Assembly (NCBI RefSeq): GCF_003967355.1
Contig: NZ_BIFH01000013.1
Coordinates: 194,715-258,714, forward strand
Origin: Embleya hyalina
GTDB taxonomy: Bacteria > Actinomycetota > Actinomycetes > Streptomycetales > Streptomycetaceae
Length of the DNA stretch: 64,000 nt
Reading direction: 5' to 3'
This document shows, piece after piece, positions 1-7,904 of this stretch. Each line of letters begins with the position of its first letter. Within the stretch, counting starts at the first letter, position 1. The position numbers and the translations under genes are program-made. The notes below the pieces were generated by a model. That model saw only the letters and a list, made by a program, of their open reading frames with translations, had not been told where the DNA came from and did not search any database.

Positions 1-42
1 GCCACGTCCTGGCGGCCGTACTCGGCGAAGGGGACGCCTGAT

Positions 43-618
43 CTAGGCGTTCGCCTTCGCCTTGAGGGTGGCGATGTGGTCGAGGAGGCGGGGGTCGGCG
101 CGGAACCATTCGCCGCGCAGGCGGAGGTCCTGGAACGCCGCGTGCAGGCGGCGTTCGTCGGCGATCGAGCCGGGTTCGGTGTGCAGGACCTCGCCCGGGG
201 CGGACTGGGCCAGCCGGCGGCGCAGGTCGGTGGTGAAGCCGATCTTGATCCGTCGATCGGTGCGGATGAAGTAGACGAGCCCCTCGCCGAGCATGGTGAC
301 CTCGGTGGGTTGTCGGCGCGGGCGCCGGCCGGAGGGGGTCTCCTCCTCGTCGTCGGGTAGGCCGTCGTGGGCGAACTCGCAGGTGGCGGCCACGTGTTCG
401 GCGCACAGCGGAACGGGGGCGTCGGGGAGGGCCGGTGCGCGGCACCCACCGTCGGGGCGGGGCGCGATGCACAGGCCGGTGGCGTCGCTGATGATGACCT
501 CCTCGGCAGGCCGACCATTCCCGGGCTCGTCGACACGACCCCGGGAACTCCCATGTTTCCATCCCGGTCCGACACCGCGACGCCGGGACGGCGATACCGA
601 CGCCGCGACGCCGACCAC
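43..618 (-). CDS. GIY-YIG-like (T5orf172/Mug113-type) nuclease-fold protein
   Basis: 191 aa. The C-terminal half (about residues 112-180) carries the VYFIRTDRRIKIGFT core seen in the T5orf172/Mug113 branch of the GIY-YIG superfamily, followed by an arginine-rich helix and the GEWFR segment. The N-terminal half has cysteines at about 50, 59, 72 and 80 with a CAEH motif, which could form a small zinc knuckle (inference). The GTG at 618 is the only obvious start; a GGGAG lies about 15 nt upstream, so the start is uncertain. It lies 27 nt downstream of the VWA gene on the same strand and may be the last gene of that operon. A nuclease activity is expected from the fold, but the target is unknown. 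Confidence 0.75.
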   Translation of the reverse strand: MVGVAASVSPSRRRGVGPGWKHGSSRGRVDEPGNGRPAEEVIISDATGLCIAPRPDGGCRAPALPDAPVPLCAEHVAATCEFAHDGLPDDEEETPSGRRPRRQPTEVTMLGEGLVYFIRTDRRIKIGFTTDLRRRLAQSAPGEVLHTEPGSIADERRLHAAFQDLRLRGEWFRADPRLLDHIATLKAKANA

Positions 619-645
619 CGAGTGCCGGTGGACTCCCGGAGCAGG

Positions 646-1893
646 TCAGGGAGTTGGGCCGATGGTCACCACATGGGCCCAGTCGGGTGGGAGATCCGGA
701 GTGTAGTCGGGGTCGTCCTCGTTCGCGGAATAGCGGTGGACGCGGGGGAACAGGCCCACCACCGTGCGGCAGGACGGGCGGGTACCGGGCCAGGGGGTCT
801 GACCGTCCGTCAGCACCACGACGACGTCGGGGCGAGGGCTGCCGCGCAGGGCCTTGGCGAAGCCCGAGCGCAGGTCCGTACCGCCACCGCCGAGCAGCGT
901 GATGCCCTCGCCGTCGCACAGCGGTTGTACGATCCGGGCCGCCGCGTCGCACGACACCACGGTGACCAGGTCGCGCCGGCCGCCCACGGCGCGGGAGATG
1001 GCGGCCACTTCGAGGAGGGCGCTGCCCAGTTCGGCGTCGCTCACCGAGGCGGACGTATCGACCACCACGGCCACCCGAGGCGGCTTGCGGCGCAGGCTCG
1101 GCAATACGACGCCGGGCACACCGGCCGAACGGCGGGCGGGTCGGCCGTACGTGTAGTCGTCCGCACCGCCGGCGCCGGCCACCGCCGAGCGCACCGCCGC
1201 GCCCAGCAACTGCCGCCACGGCTGCGGTGGATGGAACACCTCCTCGGCCCACCGCCGCCACGACTTCGAGGCATGGCCGGGCCGACCCCGGATGCCCTGC
1301 GCCACCCGGAACCGGACCGCGTCCCGTTCCTGCTCGCTCAGGCCGTGCGCGCCGTCCGGTCCCAGATCCCACTCCCGATCCAACCCGTCGGCGCCGCTGC
1401 CGCAGTCCAGCCACGCCAGATCCAGCGTGACCAGTCCCATCACGATCTCGCGCAGGTAGGTCTCCATCAACTCGCCCTCGGACAGCTTGAACAAGCCCGG
1501 CAGCACGGCGCCTTCGGGCCGGGGCAGATCGTCGTCGAACGCGTCGTCGTTGATCTCGCAGTCGGCGGCGAGGTTCATCCGCAGCCGGTCCCCGCGACCG
1601 GTCAACCCGCGTTCGCGCGCCACCCGGTCGCTGCGCCCGTGGTGGTCGCGGAGCAGGTGCGACACCTCGTGCACCCACACGGAGGCCAGTTCCTCCTCGG
1701 GTGTCCGGGCCACGAACACCGGCGAGACGTAGCATCGCCAGTGCCGGTCGACGGCCATCGTCGACACCGTCCGCGACTCGACCACGTGCAGCGCGTACAG
1801 GGCGGTGGCCAGGTAGGGGCGGGCGCGGGCGGCGTACAGGCGGGCGGCGTAGAGCTTGTCGAGGTCCAGCACCCCCGGCGCGTCGGCGATCAT
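646..1893 (-). CDS. DUF2201-type putative metallopeptidase / VWA-like domain protein
   Basis: 415 aa. The N-terminal domain contains HEVSH at residues 75-79, a zincin-type HExxH, followed by DCEIND near 111-116. The C-terminal domain is VWA-like: a complete MIDAS with DTSAS at 279-283, GGTD near 338-340 and LTDG near 361-364. This arrangement is the DUF2201 family. The ATG at 1893 overlaps the TGA of the upstream MoxR ATPase (ATGA), which decides the start against longer in-frame readings and indicates translational coupling. MoxR ATPases commonly work with VWA proteins as metal-dependent chaperones, so the pair probably acts together in the cytoplasm. The substrate is unknown. Confidence 0.9.
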   Translation of the reverse strand: MIADAPGVLDLDKLYAARLYAARARPYLATALYALHVVESRTVSTMAVDRHWRCYVSPVFVARTPEEELASVWVHEVSHLLRDHHGRSDRVARERGLTGRGDRLRMNLAADCEINDDAFDDDLPRPEGAVLPGLFKLSEGELMETYLREIVMGLVTLDLAWLDCGSGADGLDREWDLGPDGAHGLSEQERDAVRFRVAQGIRGRPGHASKSWRRWAEEVFHPPQPWRQLLGAAVRSAVAGAGGADDYTYGRPARRSAGVPGVVLPSLRRKPPRVAVVVDTSASVSDAELGSALLEVAAISRAVGGRRDLVTVVSCDAAARIVQPLCDGEGITLLGGGGTDLRSGFAKALRGSPRPDVVVVLTDGQTPWPGTRPSCRTVVGLFPRVHRYSANEDDPDYTPDLPPDWAHVVTIGPTP

Positions 1894-3140
1894 CGGCCGG
1901 CCCGTGCGGTGACCGCGGTTCGGGCCGCCGCCCGGTCCGCGCGCCGGGACAGCGACACCGCCCCGGCCAGCCGCTCGATCGACGCCGGCACCTCCCAGTC
2001 CTGGTCGCGCAGCGAGGCGAGGGTGGTGGCGGGGACGACCACCAGGTCCGGGGCGCCGGTGTCGAGCGCGCGGACCAGGATCGTCCACGCCGCGTCCCAG
2101 CGGGACTTGTCCGGGCGCTTGCGGACCGCCTCGACCACGCCGTCGAGGACGGCCTGACGCAGGTCCCCGCGTTCGGGCAGGATCGCGCGGGTCGGGTCGG
2201 CGAGCAGGTCCTCGGGGTCCGGGAGGTCCATCCGGTCCAGGGCGGCCAGCAGTTCGAGCCCCGGACCGTCCCCGACGGTGCCCCTGATCAGCAGGGACAA
2301 CACCTCGCGGGAGGATCCGGCCGCGGTGGCGAAGGCGATCAGCGACACCGTCATGTCCCAGCTGCGCGGCGACGGCCAGGCGCCACCGCGACGGGCGTCG
2401 GTGGTGGGCAGCAGGTGGACGAGCTTGGGGCGGGTGGTGAGCAGTCCGCAGACCGCGCGGCGGGCGAAGGCCACGGCCTCGGCGAGCCGTGTCGGGTCCA
2501 GGACGGGCAGGGTGGCGTGCGGCCAGGTGCCGCCGAGGCCGCGCACCACGACGTCGTGGTCGTGCACCCACTGGAGGTGTACGAAGCGGTTCGCCATCGG
2601 CGGGCTCAGTTCCCAGCCGTCGGCGGCCGAAGCGCGCGGGTTGGCGGCGGCCACGATCCGGATGCCGGGCGGCAGTCGCAGGGCGCCGACCCGGCGTTCG
2701 AGGACGAGTCGGAGCAGCGCGGCCTGTACGGCCGGCGGCGCGGTGGACAACTCGTCCAGGAACAGCAGTCCGCGTCCGGCGCGCACGAGGCGAACGGCCC
2801 ACTCGGGCGGGGCCATCGGGACACCGTTGGCCGCCGGATCGTCGCCGACGACGGGCAGACCGGAGAAGTCCGAGGGTTCGTGCACGCTGGCGATCACCGT
2901 GGTGAGCGGCAGGTCCAGGGTCTCGGCGAGTTGGGTCAGCGCGGCGGTCTTGCCGATCCCCGGCTCACCCCACAGCAGTACGGGCAGGTCGGCGGCCACG
3001 GCCAGGGTCAGGGCCTCCAGTTGGGGATCGGGGCGGGGCTCGGTGGCGGTGTCCCGCAGGAGGGCCAACAGCTCCGCGGCCACGTCGAGTCGGGAGGCGC
3101 TGCGGGGTGCGGTGGCGGTGAGTGGGGTGTGTGTGGGCAT
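1890..3140 (-). CDS. MoxR-family AAA+ ATPase
   Basis: 416 aa. Walker A is GEPGIGKT (58-65), Walker B is LLFLDE (125-130) and the sensor-1 region is AAANP (about 165). The lid region follows from about residue 230. A ribosome site AAGGTGAT precedes the ATG at 3140. MoxR ATPases remodel or load partner proteins, usually together with a VWA protein; here the VWA gene overlaps it by 4 nt. The gene is second in a minus-strand operon after the 473-aa gene, from which it is separated by 138 nt, so a separate promoter is possible. Family assignment is secure; the substrate is not known. Confidence 0.93.
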   Translation of the reverse strand: MPTHTPLTATAPRSASRLDVAAELLALLRDTATEPRPDPQLEALTLAVAADLPVLLWGEPGIGKTAALTQLAETLDLPLTTVIASVHEPSDFSGLPVVGDDPAANGVPMAPPEWAVRLVRAGRGLLFLDELSTAPPAVQAALLRLVLERRVGALRLPPGIRIVAAANPRASAADGWELSPPMANRFVHLQWVHDHDVVVRGLGGTWPHATLPVLDPTRLAEAVAFARRAVCGLLTTRPKLVHLLPTTDARRGGAWPSPRSWDMTVSLIAFATAAGSSREVLSLLIRGTVGDGPGLELLAALDRMDLPDPEDLLADPTRAILPERGDLRQAVLDGVVEAVRKRPDKSRWDAAWTILVRALDTGAPDLVVVPATTLASLRDQDWEVPASIERLAGAVSLSRRADRAAARTAVTARAGR

Positions 3141-3278
3141 GATTGATCACCTTTTGGGTCGGGTGGGGGGCTTCGGGCGCGCGAAGGTACGCGCCCGCAA
3201 GCGCACACGGCGGCGCGCTCGGCGGCGCACACGTGTGTGCGTCGGCTCGAAGTCCCCGGGTCGGTCGGCGGATTCGCG

Positions 3279-4700
3279 TCAGTGCGGGTTCATGTTCCGG
3301 GGATGGGCGCGGCGGGTGCGTGGGCGGGGACGATCCGGGAGTGGGACGCGCTCGGGCGCCGGTCCGCCCAGGCCCGCTCGGAACAACCCGTGGGTGATCA
3401 ACCGTTCGGCGGCGTCTTCCAGTTCGTCGCGGAGGAGGCCACCGCGCGGTAGTGCGTCGGGGCCGAGCAGGCTCTCGACGACGGCGAGTGCGCCGGCGAT
3501 GTCGCCGTGGTCCAGACGTTCGCGGACGCCCGCGATGCAGTCCGGGCGACGGTGTGCCGCGTCGATGGCCTGGAGGCAGGGCAGCGGGGTGCCGGTCAGC
3601 GCGTGCAGCAACTCCTCGCGACGGATCTCGGCCGGATCGTGGTCGAGCGGCGCCAGGACGCCGTCGACCAGACCGATCCGGTGGCGAGCGCCCCGGCATT
3701 CCACGATGTCGGGTCGTCCCGCCGCGTGGTCCACGAGGGTGGGTGTCGCGCCCGGGACATGGCCCGGTACCAACGCCGCGGCGACCAGCGGGTGCAGCCG
3801 ATCGGGCTCGATCAGACCGGCGCGCAGCAGTTCCAGGTCGGGCGGTATCCAGGTGGCCGCGTCGGGCAGCACCGGCAGCCCGGTGGTGTCGCCGCCGGCG
3901 GGTCGCGCCTCGACGGCCGCGATCCGTACCGTCGGCGGCCCGGGGCCGTCGTCGTCCGCGACCACGCGCAGGACCAGCCGGCGACGGCCCCCGCAGCGCA
4001 CCGCGACCGAGCCGGTGCCGGCGGGTCGCCCCTCGGCCCGGAGCAGGATCGCGGCCTCGGCGGCCCACCGGTCGACGGCGCACTCGGCCGGGACCGGCCC
4101 CCACGCGGCCGGAGCCCGGCCCGAACTCCCGTCGGAGGGCGGCCGATCCGCCCCGGAACGGAGCCACAGCTCGTCGCTGCGGCGGGCGTCCCAGAGATGT
4201 CGGTGCAGGTCCAGGCGGAACCGTCGATGGGGGTGGCGGTGCGGATGGTGACGGAAGCCGGCGGCGTCGCGGTGCGATCCGTCCCACAGGGCGAGGGCGA
4301 TGCGCTGACCCGCGTCCGCCCACGCGGGTGGGGTACGGGCCACCAGGTGCACCGGCCGTGCGCCGCCGTGCTCCCCGACGTCGTACCGCGCCAGGGGCAC
4401 GGTCAGACCCGGGCGCAGCAGCCCGTCGGGAGCGATCCTCGGCATGTGCCAGCGCAGCAGATCCGGTGCCAGACCGCGCAGGTCGTCCCGGATTCGGGCG
4501 GCGAACTCCCCGCCACGCGTGCGGGCTTCGAAGCGGAGATCGATGTCGACGTCGACACCCGCGGCGGTGCAGGCGGCCTGCCAGTCACCGGCCAGCCGGC
4601 GAGTGGTCGCGGTCTCGATCATGGAGGGCGGCACGGCGAACTCGCGCACGCGCAGCCAGAGGGTGAGGCGGGAATCCCGATTCGCGATCGCAGTGAGCAT
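3279..4700 (-). CDS. Uncharacterised MoxR/VWA-associated protein
   Basis: 473 aa from the ATG at 4700, chosen because AAGGTGAG lies 6 nt upstream; the GTG at 4706 leaves no room for a ribosome site. I recognise no catalytic domain. The N-terminal third is well structured (WLRVREFAVPP, then MIETATTRRLAGDW, then DVDIDLR), the middle has a His/Arg-rich stretch (about residues 155-175), and the C-terminal part contains repeated hydrophobic-acidic helices. No signal peptide or membrane segment is visible. As first gene of the operon with the AAA ATPase and the VWA protein, it is the likely adaptor, substrate or third subunit (inference from context). I believe similar genes occur beside MoxR/VWA pairs in other streptomycetes, from memory and unchecked. 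Confidence 0.85.
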   Translation of the reverse strand: MLTAIANRDSRLTLWLRVREFAVPPSMIETATTRRLAGDWQAACTAAGVDVDIDLRFEARTRGGEFAARIRDDLRGLAPDLLRWHMPRIAPDGLLRPGLTVPLARYDVGEHGGARPVHLVARTPPAWADAGQRIALALWDGSHRDAAGFRHHPHRHPHRRFRLDLHRHLWDARRSDELWLRSGADRPPSDGSSGRAPAAWGPVPAECAVDRWAAEAAILLRAEGRPAGTGSVAVRCGGRRRLVLRVVADDDGPGPPTVRIAAVEARPAGGDTTGLPVLPDAATWIPPDLELLRAGLIEPDRLHPLVAAALVPGHVPGATPTLVDHAAGRPDIVECRGARHRIGLVDGVLAPLDHDPAEIRREELLHALTGTPLPCLQAIDAAHRRPDCIAGVRERLDHGDIAGALAVVESLLGPDALPRGGLLRDELEDAAERLITHGLFRAGLGGPAPERVPLPDRPRPRTRRAHPRNMNPH

Positions 4701-4888
4701 CAGCACTCACCTTGCGCGGTGGGGACCCCCAATCCGTGTACGGAGTGAGTAGTCATCGGCAGGAGCCTAGCGCCCTCGACCTCGGAGGGCCAGGGACCCC
4801 CCGGCGTGGGCGGGGACGGGGACGGCGAACGGGTCGGCGCCGAGTGCTCGACGTGCTCGCCGCGCGGGGGCTCGTCGAGAGCGACGCG

Positions 4889-4894
4889 TAGGCT
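4889..4894 (+). promoter_or_regulatory. -10-like hexamer TAGGCT, probable leaderless start
   Basis: TAGGCT ends 6 nt before the ATG at 4901 of the inositol-monophosphatase homologue, and no Shine-Dalgarno lies between. That spacing would put transcription initiation at or next to the start codon. No clear -35 is visible. Confidence 0.45.
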
Positions 4895-4900
4895 CCCCGT

Positions 4901-5719
4901 ATGGCGATCTTGGAGATGGAGACCGACGCGCGGCTGGCCGTACGGGCGGCGCGGGCGGGTTCGGCCGTGGTACGCGGGATGTACGGGACGTCGCCGGAGC
5001 GGTTCGACAAGGGCGCCGGGGACTTCGCCACGGCCGCCGATCTGGACGCGGAGCAGGCCATCCTGGAGGCCCTCCGCGGCGCGCGCCCCGACGACGCGGT
5101 CACCGGCGAGGAGAGCGGTCACACCGGCACGGCGGGCGCGGAACGCCGGTGGCTGGTCGATCCGTTGTGCGGCACGCTGAACTACGCCGTGGGCAACATG
5201 TTGGTCGCGGTGAACGTGGCCCTGCGAGTGGGTGCCGAGACCGTCGCGGCGGCCGTGGCGGATCCGTTCGCCGACGAGGTGTTCTGGACCGACGGCGCCG
5301 GGGCGTACCGTCGATTCGACGGCGAGGAGCGGGAGTTGGCGCCGTCGTCCGGGTCGCGGCTGGTGGACGTGAACCTCGATCCGCCGTTCCCCAACGCGCC
5401 GTCGTTCCGTGCGGTCCGGCTCCTCGCCGACCCGGACTTCGTCGCGGGCTTCCGGCCGCGCGTGGTGTCCACCACCCTGGCCGTCGCGTGGGTGGCCGCC
5501 GGGCGCCGGGCCGCGTACGTCACCGACGGCGACCTGCGCGACAGCGTGCACTTCACCGCCGGCATCGCCCTGTGCGAGGCCGCCGGTTGTGTGGTGACGG
5601 ACCTGTACGGCCGACCGCCGTACACCGGGGCGGCCGGGCTGATCGCCGCGGCCGACCGGGAAACCCACACCGCACTCCTGGAGATGATCCGCCGGCAGGC
5701 CCCGGCGGCCGACCGGTAG
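4901..5719 (+). CDS. Inositol monophosphatase family protein with altered metal ligands
   Basis: 272 aa, the usual family length. GEESG (about 68-72) keeps the first metal-binding Glu. The second motif reads WLVDPLCGTLNY where active enzymes have DPIDGT: the first Asp is kept and the second is Cys. The third motif, normally WDxAAG, reads VHFTAG, so the last metal-binding Asp is His. Active members dephosphorylate inositol phosphates or related sugar phosphates with Mg2+. Here activity may be lost or the metal changed. The gene stands alone, divergent from the MoxR operon. I recall this DPLCGT variant from other streptomycetes, which argues against recent decay. Start set by ATG 4901. Confidence 0.85.
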   Translation: MAILEMETDARLAVRAARAGSAVVRGMYGTSPERFDKGAGDFATAADLDAEQAILEALRGARPDDAVTGEESGHTGTAGAERRWLVDPLCGTLNYAVGNMLVAVNVALRVGAETVAAAVADPFADEVFWTDGAGAYRRFDGEERELAPSSGSRLVDVNLDPPFPNAPSFRAVRLLADPDFVAGFRPRVVSTTLAVAWVAAGRRAAYVTDGDLRDSVHFTAGIALCEAAGCVVTDLYGRPPYTGAAGLIAAADRETHTALLEMIRRQAPAADR

Positions 5720-5759
5720 GCGGTGTGGGCCGACCGACCGCGATCGGCGCGGGCACGCG

Positions 5760-6515
5760 TCACTCGCCTCGCGACGCCGGTGGGTCGGGGGCCGGGTCCG
5801 GGTCGGGGTTGGAAGCGGCGGCGGGAACGGGTTCGGGGCCGGGTGGGCGGCTCGGCAGGAGGAGGTGTCGTCGCGTCGTCGTCGTCACCACGACCGCCAT
5901 CAGGAGCGCGCCCGCCGCGTGGGCGAGGGCGAGCGTCATCCGGGAGTGCGTGAAACCCATCTCCGACCGGATCTGCCCGTCGAGTGGTCCGCTCCACTCC
6001 TTGCCGATCAGGCCCAACAGCCGGGTGAGCGTGGTGAACACGAGTATTCCCACGGCCGACACCAGCACCGGGGCAGGGCCGATCCCGGCGCGTCCGGCGT
6101 GCCCCGTCCGCCGGTGCCCCGAGCGGCACAGGACGCCGAAGCCGCGCGAAGGGCCGTACCAGGCCGCGCGGTTCCGGGAGACCAGCACGGTCCACCACAC
6201 GACCAGGGCGATCATCGTCACGCTCGCGACGAAGACCGCGGCGGCCGCCGTGTCGGTGGTGTCGTTCCCGTGTGGCACCATCCGGGCGCCGACCGATAAC
6301 GCCCCCGGATCGATCGACGTGTGCACACGCGACGCCAGGTCGGCCCGCCAGTCCCGATAGACGAAATACGCGTACACATCCGCTACGACCACCGCCAACG
6401 ACGCCGTGGTCGCCGCGATCCCCGTACACCACAGATGCCCCGACGCAACGGGGGGCACGTCCGAATCCCGCGCCCGGACCGCCAAGTTAGCCAAACCCAC
6501 GGATCGACCGGCCAC
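5760..6515 (-). CDS. Four-helix membrane protein, DUF4328-like
   Basis: 251 aa. Four hydrophobic segments at about residues 32-53, 90-112, 149-171 and 194-211. The loop between the second and third has an aromatic SRNRAAWYGPSRG stretch, followed by a His/Arg/Gly-rich linker. The last 40 residues are proline-rich and cytoplasmic-like. The layout resembles the streptomycete DUF4328 membrane proteins, whose function is unknown; the assignment is tentative. The start is a GTG at 6515. The gene is convergent with the monophosphatase homologue (40-nt gap) and shares no operon with neighbours. Confidence 0.7.
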   Translation of the reverse strand: MAGRSVGLANLAVRARDSDVPPVASGHLWCTGIAATTASLAVVVADVYAYFVYRDWRADLASRVHTSIDPGALSVGARMVPHGNDTTDTAAAAVFVASVTMIALVVWWTVLVSRNRAAWYGPSRGFGVLCRSGHRRTGHAGRAGIGPAPVLVSAVGILVFTTLTRLLGLIGKEWSGPLDGQIRSEMGFTHSRMTLALAHAAGALLMAVVVTTTTRRHLLLPSRPPGPEPVPAAASNPDPDPAPDPPASRGE

Positions 6516-6735
6516 GGCCCGCCCCTCGTTCTGGAATTCCTGCGTCTCCCAAGAATGCTGACCCCAATGCCCCCCGACCAGCCCGAACCCACATCCGACC
6601 GACCGGCGTCGCGGGCGACATGGGCGTATTCCCAGGCCGGGCGCAGCGCCCGATCCCCGGTGTTCGAGGTGGATCGGGGGTTGTGCGGGGTGTGTGGGGC
6701 TTCACAGGGGGGTGGGGTGGCGTCAGACTGTCGCG

Positions 6736-7320
6736 ATGAACTCGAATCCCACCGGGGCGGCGGGACGTGGGCCGCTGGAGCGGAAATCGGTTCCGTGCGA
6801 TCCGGCCGCGGTGCGTGCGCGTGGGCCCGCGGAGGCGGTCGAGGCGCAGTGGCGGAGGTTGTCGGTGTCGTGGGGATGGATGCGGCGGCGGCACGAGGTC
6901 GACTGGCCGGGTATGCCGTATCCGCGTACCGTCGAACTGCTCGAAGCGGCGGCCGCGGAACCGGCGTTGCGGCAGTTGTTTCCGTTCACCAGCCATTGGA
7001 ACCTGCATTTCAGCAGTTGCACACAGTTCCCCTACGTGGTGCGCGTGCCGTTCGTCGAGCCATTGCGTGATGGGCGGTTCCGAATTCGTGAGCGTGGCAC
7101 CGGGACCGAGTTCGACGAGGTGGACTCCGCCGCGGAGGCCGTCGCCGTCGTGCTGGCCCACGCGCCGGCGGATCTGGGGCCGGCGGTGGCGGGAAACGCC
7201 TCCGATCTCGGCGAGTTCGAGGTGTGGGAGCCCGGGCCGCTCGGGGCGAGCGACCCGGGCGGTGGGCCTACCTACGTCGACGATGGAGGCGGCGCAGGCG
7301 GCGGATCAGGGCGTCGGTGA
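6736..7320 (+). CDS. DUF6193-like hypothetical protein
   Basis: 194 aa from ATG 6736; a longer in-frame start upstream lacks support. The central part (FPFTSHWNLHFSSCTQFPY, then VPFVEPLRDGRFRI, then AEAVAVVLAHAP and GPAVAGNASDL) matches the pattern I know from streptomycete DUF6193 proteins, which are often placed near natural-product genes but have no assigned activity. No signal peptide or membrane segment. The last 20 residues are Gly-rich and low complexity. The 3' end overlaps the convergent gene at 7268-7534 by 53 nt. Confidence 0.7.
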   Translation: MNSNPTGAAGRGPLERKSVPCDPAAVRARGPAEAVEAQWRRLSVSWGWMRRRHEVDWPGMPYPRTVELLEAAAAEPALRQLFPFTSHWNLHFSSCTQFPYVVRVPFVEPLRDGRFRIRERGTGTEFDEVDSAAEAVAVVLAHAPADLGPAVAGNASDLGEFEVWEPGPLGASDPGGGPTYVDDGGGAGGGSGRR

Positions 7321-7534
7321 GTCGGGTGCCCAGGAGGCATCCGAGATACAGGACCAGGACCGGGACGACGGTGTCGAGGTCGACCGCGGTCGCCTGAGCG
7401 GTCTGGGCCAGGCCGAGGTAGCCGAGGCCGAACACGGTGTCGAGCCGATCCGGGCGGCGGGCGGCGGATGCCTCGGTGGTGCCTGGTGTGCAATCGCACC
7501 TTCGGTTACCGTCGGCCGAGGAGATGTCGGGCAT
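7268..7534 (-). CDS. Small hypothetical protein with one membrane helix
   Basis: 88 aa from the ATG at 7534, preceded by GGGAG at good spacing, which favours this over a longer upstream reading. The N-terminus has CDC at about residue 15; one hydrophobic segment (VVPVLVLYLGCLLG) sits near the C-terminus and is followed by a strongly basic tail (RRLRRLHRRRR). It overlaps the convergent DUF6193-like gene by 53 nt. The ribosome site and sensible membrane topology support a real gene, but no family is recognised. Confidence 0.5.
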   Translation of the reverse strand: MPDISSADGNRRCDCTPGTTEASAARRPDRLDTVFGLGYLGLAQTAQATAVDLDTVVPVLVLYLGCLLGTRLTDALIRRLRRLHRRRR

Positions 7535-7904
7535 GTGTGGCTCCCTGGGCTGCGTGCCGGGGGATCGGGGCGACCGCAGATCGCCCGGATCCCGTTCTTC
7601 GTGAGGTGGGTCGGTCCTCGGGATCCGCACGGATCCCGGGGACCGTTCTCATGCGGGGGCGTTTCGAGGTCCGGCCGTCCCGCCGTCTCGCGTCTCGCCG
7701 TCTCGCCTCGACGTCGGCCCCGGCGTCGTGCTTCAGCATCACCGGCGACGTCGGGCCCCGACAAGCGTGTTCGGGCCTTCGCGAGGCCCGCGCGCGAAGT
7801 CGTTTGCGCAGGTCGGGACGGCCCCGATGGGATCGGGTAACGGCATCGGCGCGCTACCCGACGGATACGATGCGAGACGAGAACGTCGCTGTTAGTTTTT
7901 CGGA
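7535..7904. other. Intergenic region, no gene supported
   Basis: 370 bp between divergent genes. Besides the hairpin at 7612-7645 it holds short CGTCTCG repeats at about 7684-7706 and an A/T-richer patch just before the ATG at 7905. I see no convincing ORF or promoter pair. Confidence 0.5.
7612..7645. other. Intergenic hairpin, 15-bp stem
   Basis: Inverted repeat 7612-7626 / 7631-7645 with a 4-nt loop; all pairs are Watson-Crick except one T-G. It lies about 80 nt upstream of the small gene starting at 7534 and 260 nt before the gene at 7905. It does not follow a gene on either strand, so a simple terminator role is not obvious. It could be a leader structure on the minus strand or an operator. 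Confidence 0.5.

Noticed and set aside
367-2157. 596-aa plus-strand reading
   Set aside because: It lies opposite the VWA gene and the start of MoxR; there are no domain motifs.
7681-7710. Possible CRISPR-like or repeat array (CGTCTCG units)
   Set aside because: Units are 7 nt with no spacers; simple low-complexity sequence.
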